A stretch of DNA of 64,000 bases from Alteromonadales bacterium alter-6D02 (lineage in GTDB: Bacteria > Pseudomonadota > Gammaproteobacteria > Enterobacterales > Psychrobiaceae): the NCBI GenBank assembly GCA_002835545.1, contig PIZK01000038.1, positions 1-64,000 of the forward strand, given 5' to 3'. The notes below the pieces were generated by a model that was not told where the DNA came from, did not search any database, and worked only from the letters and a program-made list of their open reading frames with translations. How positions within the stretch are numbered: the stretch's first letter is position 1; each line of letters begins with the position of its first letter. A program made the translations under genes and the position numbers. Below are positions 35,931 through 43,063 of the stretch, piece by piece.

Positions 35931-35997
35931 CACTCTTACAATCCGCACCAACTTCAAGAGCTGCTGTATTTAGCGGTTAATATTTTTTAGGATACAT

Positions 35998-37149
35998 ATG
36001 TCTACGTTGTTTAAAGTTTCTCTAATCACTACTGCTATTTTAGCTTCTTCAACTGCTGTAGCTGCCGATATTTCAACTAAAGGTGGCATCGGTATTAAAT
36101 CTGATGATGGTAAATATAGCTTCAAGTTTAATGGCCGTATTCAAGCGGATGCTGTGGTCTTTAATAGTGATGATATTGATCTTCATAATGGCACTGAAAT
36201 TCGCCGAGCTCGTTTCGCCGCTAAAGGTAACATTGAAGAGTGGGGTTATAAATTACAATATGACTTCATGTCGAGTGAATCAGTAAAAGATGCTCATATC
36301 ACTTATAATGGTTTTGATAACACGCAAATTATTATTGGTAGTCAAATTGAAGCGTTTGCGATGGAGCCTCAAACATCATCAAATGATGTGACTTTTATTG
36401 AGCGCTCATCGATTATTGAAGCGTTTGGTTTAAATCGTGCAATGGGTGTGGGTGTTCGCCAGTGGAGCGATAACTGGTCACTGAACTACGGTATTTATGG
36501 CGCGGATGTAAATAGTAAACATGATAATAAAGATGATGAAGAGTTTGGCTTTAATGGTCGCTTTAATTATGCACCAGTGATTAGTAAAGACGAGTTGGTT
36601 TCATTTGGTCTATCTTTTTCATCAAAACAACTAGAAGATGGCGCCTCTGTTAAATTCCGTACGCGCCCTGAATCACATCAAGCGAATGAGCGTATCGTTG
36701 ATACGGGTTCAATTGCTGCTGACTCATACACCATGGTGGGTTTAGAAACTGCAATGAAGTTTGGCCCTGTCACTATTCTTGGTGAGTACATCCAAGCTGA
36801 TGTTGATAGTGTGGACATGAAGGACTCTTCATTTGATGGCTACTACGTTTCTGCGTCATACTTATTTGACGATATGTCACGTCCTTACAAAACTAAACAA
36901 GGTAAATTCAAGCGTGTTAAGCCTAGTAAAGCAGGTCTATGGGAAGTTGCAGCACGCCTATCAAGCCTAGATTTAAATGATAAAGCTGCTGGTGTAATGG
37001 GTGGGCAAGTTGACTCATTAACATTGGGTGCAAACTACTACATCAACGACAATATGCGTGCGATGGTGAATGTTGTTTCTTCTGATGGTGACGAATACGC
37101 TGAATACGATGCAACTTCACTAGGTGCACGTATCCAAGTGACTTGGTAA
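35998..37149 (+). CDS. OprP/OprO-like outer-membrane porin
   Basis: A 383-residue outer-membrane beta-barrel protein with a cleavable signal peptide (ends TAVAAD). Amphipathic strands such as YSFKFNGRIQADAVVFN, IRRARFAAKGNIEEWGYKLQ and the closing SLGARIQVTW place it in the phosphate/polyphosphate-selective porin family. OprP forms trimers with arginine ladders for phosphate; specificity cannot be read here. AGGA lies a few bases before the ATG. It is a single gene with a strong terminator after it. Confidence 0.85.
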   Translation: MSTLFKVSLITTAILASSTAVAADISTKGGIGIKSDDGKYSFKFNGRIQADAVVFNSDDIDLHNGTEIRRARFAAKGNIEEWGYKLQYDFMSSESVKDAHITYNGFDNTQIIIGSQIEAFAMEPQTSSNDVTFIERSSIIEAFGLNRAMGVGVRQWSDNWSLNYGIYGADVNSKHDNKDDEEFGFNGRFNYAPVISKDELVSFGLSFSSKQLEDGASVKFRTRPESHQANERIVDTGSIAADSYTMVGLETAMKFGPVTILGEYIQADVDSVDMKDSSFDGYYVSASYLFDDMSRPYKTKQGKFKRVKPSKAGLWEVAARLSSLDLNDKAAGVMGGQVDSLTLGANYYINDNMRAMVNVVSSDGDEYAEYDATSLGARIQVTW

Positions 37150-37281
37150 TAGAGCCGTAAGCTCATATAAAGCGAGTGCTTGACTAACCTCTGATAAGGA
37201 CGATAACGTCGGTATTATTACCTTTAGTGTCGTCAGGCAAGCCCGACGAGGTCAGCTCGCATTATTAAGCCCATAGTAATA

Positions 37282-37320
37282 AAAAACGCCAACATTATTG
37301 TTGGCGTTTTTGTTTTTTTT
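37282..37320 (+). terminator. Terminator between porin and M28 peptidase genes
   Basis: AAAAACGCCAAC and GTTGGCGTTTTT pair around ATTATT, followed by a long T-run. The A-rich left side lets it also act for the converging peptidase gene. Confidence 0.93.
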
Positions 37321-37335
37321 TCGCTTTCGGTTTTA

Positions 37336-38742
37336 TTACTTTTTAGCAGGCAATGGTAGTAGCTTCTCTTCAGATTGCGCTGTTAAGTAGGCAACAACAG
37401 CCCAAGCGGCAACGTTTTGACGAAGCTCTTCAGGGTTAATTTTATCCAATGTATCGTTTGCCGTATGGTGATAATCAAAATAGTCTGTACCATCTTGGCG
37501 TAAGCTAAATACTGGTACGCCTTTGGCTGGTAATACCGAGACATCTGGGCCGCCTCGTGCTTTATTGTCACCGCTGTTAATACTCAGAGGTTTAAGCACT
37601 TTAGTGATTTTTGCCATAAGGTCTAAATTGTCAGGGTGAACTTGAGTGTCAAAGCGCCAAATACTACGTGCGCCAAAGTCTGACTCACCAGCGAGTTTAA
37701 TCTTATGCAGTTCATTGGCGTTCGCGTCACGATATTCTTTGGCACCGACTAAGCCACCCTCTTCGTTAGCATATAACACGACACGAATAGTACGCTTTGG
37801 CTTTAATGGTTTTATGGCATGAGCCGCAGCCATCACGATGCCGACACCGGCTCCGTCATCGAGAGCGCCCGTTCCTTCATCCCAAGAATCAAGGTGTGCA
37901 CCAATTAAGATGTATTCATCAGGATACTGACTTCCGGTGATTTCACCGATAACGTTATAAGACACTTTTGGCGCGTATGTTTGTGTGCCTAGCTCCATAT
38001 TCACAACAATTGGTTTATTACGTTTTTTCATTGCTGTTAACATCATTGCATCTGATGTTGAGATTGCACCTGCAGGGATCTTTTCCACCCCTTTTTTATA
38101 ATTCATATTACCCGTATGTGGCATGCGAGATTGGTCGGTGCCCACTGAACGAATAATTAAGCCGATAGCGCCTTTTTCTGCTGCAACGGACGAGCCGATT
38201 GAACGACCTGCAACGGCTAAGCTATATTCTTTACCTTCACGGTGACGATGCATTTTAGCATCGATATAAACGATTTTTCCTTTAACTAAAGCAGGATCTG
38301 CTTTCTTTAACTCTGGCACAGAATCAAAGAAAACTAGCTCACCTTTTAGGCCGCCTTGTGGGGTGGCTACACTATCACCTAATGCGGTAATCGCTAAGGG
38401 CTGAGGGTATGGACTTAAAACACTGGCATGAGCGTGTCCACGCTCCCAATGGCGAACTTCAACAGGCTGCTTATAAATTTTATCAAAACCCAATTCAGCA
38501 AATTTTGCTTCTGCCCAAGCGACTGCTCTAGCGTCAGCGGGTGTACCAGCGAGGCGAGGGCCAACTTCAACGGTTAATGACTCAACAATGTCATAACCAA
38601 GATGAGCCCTGAGCGTGGTTTCACGTAACTGTTCTGCATTAGTGATAGATTGTTGATTAAGCGCCGCCATCGCTGGAAAAGCCAAAGAGCTGGCGATTAC
38701 GGTTGGCAGTATGAATGATTTTTGGATAAATCGAGTAAGCAT
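37336..38742 (-). CDS. M28 family zinc peptidase (carboxypeptidase Q-like)
   Basis: A 468-residue secreted peptidase with a signal peptide (ends PAMAA). A PA-type insert (KGKIVYIDAKMHRHREG region) precedes the co-catalytic zinc domain. Zinc ligands and catalytic residues are in IGAHLDSWDEGTGALDDGAG, YANEEGGLVGAKEY (general-base Glu), AGESDFGAR and DYHHTANDT. The architecture resembles plasma glutamate carboxypeptidase. It probably trims peptides in the periplasm or outside the cell. It is monocistronic. Confidence 0.88.
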   Translation of the reverse strand: MLTRFIQKSFILPTVIASSLAFPAMAALNQQSITNAEQLRETTLRAHLGYDIVESLTVEVGPRLAGTPADARAVAWAEAKFAELGFDKIYKQPVEVRHWERGHAHASVLSPYPQPLAITALGDSVATPQGGLKGELVFFDSVPELKKADPALVKGKIVYIDAKMHRHREGKEYSLAVAGRSIGSSVAAEKGAIGLIIRSVGTDQSRMPHTGNMNYKKGVEKIPAGAISTSDAMMLTAMKKRNKPIVVNMELGTQTYAPKVSYNVIGEITGSQYPDEYILIGAHLDSWDEGTGALDDGAGVGIVMAAAHAIKPLKPKRTIRVVLYANEEGGLVGAKEYRDANANELHKIKLAGESDFGARSIWRFDTQVHPDNLDLMAKITKVLKPLSINSGDNKARGGPDVSVLPAKGVPVFSLRQDGTDYFDYHHTANDTLDKINPEELRQNVAAWAVVAYLTAQSEEKLLPLPAKK

Positions 38743-38854
38743 CGTCTTCCTATTATTGTTCTTCGATGGAAATATAGGCTGACATTGTAGGGGGCTGCTT
38801 TTTTTTATTCAACAAGTTAAAGTGAAGAAGATTAGACTGGGTGAATTTTAGGCA

Positions 38855-38881
38855 TAAAAAAACCGGCAAAAGCCGGTTTTT
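38855..38881 (-). terminator. Terminator of rpsT
   Basis: AAAACCGGC-AAAA-GCCGGTTTT. Read on the minus strand it follows the rpsT stop and ends in a run of T. Confidence 0.92.
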
Positions 38882-38901
38882 CTACTGAAGATAAGTACTG
38901 A

Positions 38902-39162
38902 TTAAAGTGCTTTGATAAGCGAGTTTAAACGTGACTTATGACGTGCAGCTTTATTTTTGTGGATCAGGCCTTTAGTGGCGTAACGATCTAAAATAGGCTG
39001 TAATTCAGCAAATGCTGTAGTTGCATCTTCTTTGTTACCAGCTTCGATAGCAGCAGATACTTTTTTCATGTATGTGCGCATCATTGAGCGGCGGCTTGCG
39101 TTATGCTGACGGTTTTTTTCAGCTTGAATTGCGCGTTTCTTAGCAGACTTAATATTAGCCAA
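38902..39162 (-). CDS. rpsT: 30S ribosomal protein S20
   Basis: 86 residues, very basic, starting [20 protein letters not shown], the S20 signature; the end [18 protein letters not shown] is equally typical. S20 binds 16S rRNA early in 30S assembly. AGGAG lies before the ATG. It is divergent from murJ, the common arrangement in gammaproteobacteria. Confidence 0.98.
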   Translation of the reverse strand: MANIKSAKKRAIQAEKNRQHNASRRSMMRTYMKKVSAAIEAGNKEDATTAFAELQPILDRYATKGLIHKNKAARHKSRLNSLIKAL

Positions 39163-39548
39163 GGTGAACTCCTAGAACTGTTCTTGTGCGATACTATTTA
39201 AAGGTCGGGGATTATGCCCGTTTTATAACCTAAGATCAATCGCGATTTATTAAAAGATAGACATAACAACGTCAATTTTTACCACTACTGGCAAATCTGG
39301 CCTCAGCATTTAATTAAAATCACTAAGAACAAAGAATGACCGTTATGATAACGGGCGAATTCTACCAATAAATATTGCCTAGTCCTAGTCTTTATTCAGA
39401 TAAAATGCAGATTAAAACGAAAATGTTGGCCTGTTCGCAATTAGTTGACAAATTTGGTCACATTATCAGCTTGAATTCATTTATTATATGGCAATTTTAA
39501 AATCTCGACATGGATGTATGCTTCATCCCTTTTAATTAGGAAGTTAAT
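39163..39548. other. Divergent rpsT/murJ intergenic region
   Basis: 386 bp without a gene. It must contain the leftward rpsT promoter and the rightward murJ promoter. A TTGACA lies at 39445-39450 but I see no well-spaced -10 box after it. TTAGGA before the TTG start of murJ serves as its ribosome site. Confidence 0.4.
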
Positions 39549-41126
39549 TTGAGTAAGAAACTATTGCGCTCGGGCGCTATTGTTAGTGCGATGACGCTAA
39601 TCTCACGAGTTTTGGGTTTAGTACGTGATGCATTTATTGCGGCTGTACTGGGCGCGGGCCCTGCGGCTGATGTGTATTTGTTTGTTGCTAAAATACCTAA
39701 CTTTATGCGCCGCTTATTTGCTGAAGGGGCTTTTGCTCAAGCCTTTGTCCCTGTTTTGAGTGAGTATCAAGAGCAAAAGAGCAAGGATGAGATTCGTTAT
39801 TTTATTGCCTGTGTTTCAGGGACGTTAGGGACCATTGTTACTGTGGTGGCAATACTCGGCGTTATTTTATCGCCGCTTGTGGTTGCCCTTTTTGGAACTG
39901 GCTGGTTTATAGAGTGGCTTAATGGTGGCGCAGATGGCGAAAAGTACGAACTTGCCTCTTTAATGTTAAAAATTACTTTCCCTTATTTATGGTTTATTAC
40001 GTTGGTCGGCTTATGTGGGTCAATTCTTAATGCTATGGGGCGCTTTGCGGTATCTTCGTTCACTCCGGTATTTTTAAATCTTGCGATTATTAGTGCGGTG
40101 GTGTTTATTTCTCCGCATTTTGAGGAGCCCGCAGTTGGTATCGCTTGGGGTTGGTTTATTGGTGGCTTGGTTCAATTATTGTTTCAACTGCCATTTTTAT
40201 ATAAAGCAAACATGCTAGTAAAACCTAAGTGGGGCTGGAAAGATCCCGGTGTGGTTAAAATTAGAACATTAATGATACCTGCACTATTTGGTGTGTCAGT
40301 AAGTCAAATTAACCTTTTATTTGATACAGTTATTGCCACATTCTTAACTACAGGTTCGGTGAGTTGGTTATTCTTTTCCGACCGTTTACTGGAGTTTCCG
40401 CTGGGTTTGTTCGGCATTGCAATAGCAACGGTGATTTTGCCTAGCTTATCTCGTCAGCATAGCGGTCAATCGCCTCAACAGTTTAGAAATACTATGGATT
40501 GGGCTGTGCGAATGATCCTGATGATGGGCTTTCCTGCAATGTTAGGGCTAATGGTACTTGCACAACCGATGATCACGGTGTTGTTTATGCGCGGAGCATT
40601 CAGCGGTAATGATGTACTGATGGCGAGCTATAGTTTAGTGGCTTATGCGACTGGCTTAGTCAGTTTTATGTTGATTAAAGTACTCGCGCCAGGCTTTTAT
40701 GCTCGTCAAGATACTAAAACACCAGTTAAAATAGGTATTAAGGCGATGATCGCTAATATGGTGTTTAATGTTATCTTAGCGACAGCGTTGGGTTATGAAT
40801 TTGGCTACATTGGCTTGGCCTTAGCAACAGCATTGTCAGCGAGCTGTAATGCATTTTGGCTTTACCGACAGCTAAAAGCAGATGGTGTGTATCAATTTTC
40901 AGCGCAAACCTTCACTTTTGGTATAAAAGCGGTTATTAGTGCCTTAATAATGGCGTCGGCTGTGTATTATGTTAATCCGACTCATCAAGCATGGCTTGAG
41001 ATGAGTTTTGATATTAAAGTTTTGGAACTGTTTAAACTTATTACTGTTGCTGCGGTCAGTTATTTTGGCTTATTAGCGGCGATGGGTGTCAGAGTAAAGC
41101 ACCTTAAAAGTGAGACGCTTAAATAA
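39549..41126 (+). CDS. murJ: Lipid II flippase MurJ
   Basis: A 525-residue MOP-superfamily membrane protein with about 14 helices. SGAIVSAMTLISRVLGLVRD, MRRLFAEGAFAQAFVPVLSE and YARQDTKTPVKIGI are MurJ signatures. It moves lipid II across the inner membrane for peptidoglycan synthesis. It starts with TTG at 39549, with AGGA upstream and the conserved N-terminus SKKLLRSG right after. MurJ is usually followed closely by ribF; here a 4.2 kb cassette separates them. Confidence 0.96.
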   Translation: MSKKLLRSGAIVSAMTLISRVLGLVRDAFIAAVLGAGPAADVYLFVAKIPNFMRRLFAEGAFAQAFVPVLSEYQEQKSKDEIRYFIACVSGTLGTIVTVVAILGVILSPLVVALFGTGWFIEWLNGGADGEKYELASLMLKITFPYLWFITLVGLCGSILNAMGRFAVSSFTPVFLNLAIISAVVFISPHFEEPAVGIAWGWFIGGLVQLLFQLPFLYKANMLVKPKWGWKDPGVVKIRTLMIPALFGVSVSQINLLFDTVIATFLTTGSVSWLFFSDRLLEFPLGLFGIAIATVILPSLSRQHSGQSPQQFRNTMDWAVRMILMMGFPAMLGLMVLAQPMITVLFMRGAFSGNDVLMASYSLVAYATGLVSFMLIKVLAPGFYARQDTKTPVKIGIKAMIANMVFNVILATALGYEFGYIGLALATALSASCNAFWLYRQLKADGVYQFSAQTFTFGIKAVISALIMASAVYYVNPTHQAWLEMSFDIKVLELFKLITVAAVSYFGLLAAMGVRVKHLKSETLK

Positions 41127-41147
41127 GCGGCTACTTGATATAGTCAA

Positions 41148-41172
41148 AAAGGGCGCTAAACAGCGCCCTTTG
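41148..41172 (+). terminator. Terminator of murJ, shared with the converging TraB gene
   Basis: AAAGGGCGCT and AGCGCCCTTT form a perfect stem around AAAC between convergent genes, extended by TAGTCA / TGACTA on the outside. Confidence 0.88.
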
Positions 41173-41199
41173 TGACTAGTGAATCACCCAATACTGTTA

Positions 41200-42081
41200 T
41201 TATAGTTGAGTTACGGTATAGCCTTTATCTTTTAATAGAGTCAAGACACTGTCCTTTCCTGCCAAATGGCCTGCACCGACAAGGACTAGTTCTTTATCTG
41301 CATCTTGTAGCATTGTTTCGATCTTAGGGATCCAATTGTGATTACGGTCGGTGAAAAGTGCTTTGTAGTGTTTAGGCTCTTGCTCCATTGCATCTTTGAG
41401 GATGACTTCATTTATTGCACCCATGTTTCCGGCGCGCCAAGCAACAAATAATTTTTCCATCGTTGGCTTGAATGCAACCATTTCTTTTAAACTTTGTTTT
41501 AAAAACTTGTCTTCGAAGCCTTGGCCCATATTCGCTAACATATTAAGTTGAAACTCTGTTGTTTCAAGGTAATCGATCGGCTTGTTATCTTGTTTTGCTA
41601 ACTTATCAAAGTAAGCATCAACTCCTTCACCAGCAAGTTGCTCCTTTTGAGCTGCCATGACCGTCATCATACTTATGATAAAGCCAGGCTTGAAGCCGTT
41701 CAATTCATCGAGATTGACGCCAAACTCGGTGAGGTAATTTGCTAGTTCTTTATATGTTGATGGACTGATAACTTGGTCTAATTTCTTTCCTGTTGGGTAG
41801 GCAAGCTTTTGAATCATTGCCATCTGCGCCTCTCGGTCTGATGGGTCAGGCAATTTTGCTTCTAATACGATTGAATCTGCTTGCTGATAAGCTTGTCCAA
41901 ACTCTTCCGGTAACGGAAATTGAGATGAAGGCAAAATATGGACTGTTCCGGCGACGAATAATTCATGTTGGTTATTACTGACTTTCCATACTGATGTTTG
42001 AGCCTGGACGTTTGTACCTATAACACTTGATAATAAAACGGCTACAGCTGAGATTGATTTCATTAATTTAGTTGGTTTCAT
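41200..42081 (-). CDS. TraB/GumN family secreted protein
   Basis: A 293-residue protein with a signal peptide (ends NVQAQ). FVAGTVHILPSSQFPLPEEF near the start and LVLVGAGHLAGKDSVLTLL near the end are the paired GxxH motifs of the TraB/GumN (Tiki-like) family, whose eukaryotic Tiki members are metalloproteases. YLETTEFQLNMLANMG also fits. It is the last gene of a three-gene leftward unit with two small secreted proteins. A periplasmic peptidase role is plausible but unproven. GumN-type genes can accompany exopolysaccharide loci. Confidence 0.87.
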   Translation of the reverse strand: MKPTKLMKSISAVAVLLSSVIGTNVQAQTSVWKVSNNQHELFVAGTVHILPSSQFPLPEEFGQAYQQADSIVLEAKLPDPSDREAQMAMIQKLAYPTGKKLDQVISPSTYKELANYLTEFGVNLDELNGFKPGFIISMMTVMAAQKEQLAGEGVDAYFDKLAKQDNKPIDYLETTEFQLNMLANMGQGFEDKFLKQSLKEMVAFKPTMEKLFVAWRAGNMGAINEVILKDAMEQEPKHYKALFTDRNHNWIPKIETMLQDADKELVLVGAGHLAGKDSVLTLLKDKGYTVTQL

Positions 42082-42129
42082 AATATTTTCTCTTAAAATT
42101 TTTTAACGGCTATCGGTGATACGATGAGA

Positions 42130-42444
42130 TTACAGTTCAATCATTTGAACTAGTTGCTGTTCAATTTTCGTCGACATTAATACATTCGCTGTTTGCAATT
42201 GCTGATTGATGCGGTGGTCAATGATTGCGGTTAAACTATGTTGTAATTCATGTTGGCTACTCAAAGCTGCAATCTTGGCTTGTGGGGCTGCAAATGCTGC
42301 GCTAGACAAAGCCGCAATCTTGGCTTGTGGAGCTGCAAATGCTTCGCTAGATAAAGCTGAGATCTTGGCTTGTGGAACTGCAAACGCTACGCTAGAACAT
42401 GCTAATAAAAATGCTGTTGCTGAGATTGATTGAACTAGTTTCAT
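42130..42444 (-). CDS. Small secreted protein with internal 15-residue repeats
   Basis: 104 residues with a signal peptide. After it come three units of the pattern FAxPQAKIxALSSxA, each resembling the signal-peptidase site AFAVPQAKI. The C-terminal 40 residues (LTAIIDHRINQQLQTANVLM, then STKIEQQLVQMIEL) form an amphipathic helix closely similar to the next gene's C-terminus, so the two are paralogs. No family is recognised. GAGGATATAAGCA before the ATG is a good ribosome site. It lies between its paralog and the TraB gene, all on the same strand. Confidence 0.7.
   Translation of the reverse strand: MKLVQSISATAFLLACSSVAFAVPQAKISALSSEAFAAPQAKIAALSSAAFAAPQAKIAALSSQHELQHSLTAIIDHRINQQLQTANVLMSTKIEQQLVQMIEL
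42266..42400. repeat. Three tandem 45-bp repeats inside the small secreted protein gene
   Basis: Units at 42266-42310, 42311-42355 and 42356-42400, each containing ATCTTGGCTTGTGG and CTGCAAA. The period is in frame (15 codons). Units 1 and 2 are the most alike and unit 3 (at the signal peptide junction) the most diverged, suggesting the array grew by copying the cleavage-site region. Confidence 0.9.
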
Positions 42445-42497
42445 TGCTTATATCCTCTTGGTCGCTTGTCGATATTCGTTAAGTATTGTGCTGCTTG

Positions 42498-42728
42498 TTA
42501 AAGTTCAATTTGACGAGCTAAACGTTGCTCAATTTTTTCACTCATCAATTTGTTGGCTGTATTTAGCTGTTGATTGATTTGATGTTCTATCGTTGTTGTC
42601 AGGTTAATTTGCAGCTTATGTTGATTATTAAATAGCACTGACTCGACTATTGGCGCGGCAAGTGCTGATGATGAAGATGCTAATAGTAATGATGCGATAG
42701 CGATTGTATGTGTGATTGATTTTTTCAT
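42498..42728 (-). CDS. Small secreted helical protein, paralog of the neighbouring gene
   Basis: 76 residues: signal peptide (ends SSALAA), short linker, then LTTTIEHQINQQLNTANKLM and SEKIEQRLARQIEL. It aligns along the last 35 residues with the 42130-42444 protein, including INQQLxTANxLMSxKIEQxL and the ending IEL. It lacks the 15-residue repeats. AAGGGAAATAAA precedes the ATG. It is the first gene of the leftward unit, facing the regulator gene. No family is recognised; secretion is inferred from the signal peptide. Confidence 0.7.
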   Translation of the reverse strand: MKKSITHTIAIASLLLASSSSALAAPIVESVLFNNQHKLQINLTTTIEHQINQQLNTANKLMSEKIEQRLARQIEL

Positions 42729-43063
42729 TTTATTTCCCTTAAACTAATCGGTTTAGCATTTGTATTTTATGGAGTAAGCAGCGTTGTTGTTGCTGCGTCT
42801 CAGTTGATGACGATAAGATTAGAGGGAAATTTTGACGAAGTCGCTTACGAAACGCTGAGGTATTAATTTGTAAGCTTTTATCTTTCTTAGCTTATGATTT
42901 TAAAGGTTATTTTGTGGTTGTTATGAAACCTTATGAAAACCTTATATCAATTGTTATATTTGATAAGGTTTCCCCTTAAGTATTTAATTACTAAGAGTTA
43001 TGTTTTATTTTTCTGGCTGTTGTGGTATTTTTGACCTCGATTTGTCGATGAAAAGGAAAAGTC
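42729..43063. other. Divergent control region of the TraB cassette
   Basis: 335 bp between the small secreted protein gene (left) and the regulator gene (right). It contains the AAACCTTAT repeat cluster at 42926-42971, annotated separately. No small gene was found. AAAGGAAAAG precedes the GTG start of the regulator. Confidence 0.5.
42926..42971. promoter_or_regulatory. AAACCTTAT repeat cluster, probable operator
   Basis: AAACCTTAT occurs at 42926-42934 and 42937-42945, exactly 11 bases apart (one helical turn), and inverted as ATAAGGTTT at 42963-42971. This is about 95 bases before the regulator gene and about 200 before the small protein gene. Such phased repeats suit a winged-helix regulator of the ToxR/OmpR fold. 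Binding is inferred. Confidence 0.55.

Larger units (their letters stand above)
35470..35997. other. 528 bp interval between chemoreceptor and porin genes
   Basis: No gene was found. A perfect 12-bp-arm hairpin (CTTCTATTAATA at 35484-35495, TATTAATAGAAG at 35509-35520) lies just after the chemoreceptor gene, and a second stem (AAAGGCGC / GCGCCTTT, 35622-35642, followed by TTTGTG) looks like a terminator. The right part is the AT-rich upstream region of the porin, with the Pho-box-like repeat described separately. Confidence 0.55.

Noticed and set aside
42266-42400. Three 45-bp repeats considered as a CRISPR-like array
   Set aside because: Units are contiguous, without spacers, in frame, and inside a protein gene.
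42206-42433. 75-codon + strand frame with internal repeats
   Set aside because: It is the opposite-strand reading of the 45-bp repeats. The minus-strand frame has a signal peptide, a ribosome site and a paralog.
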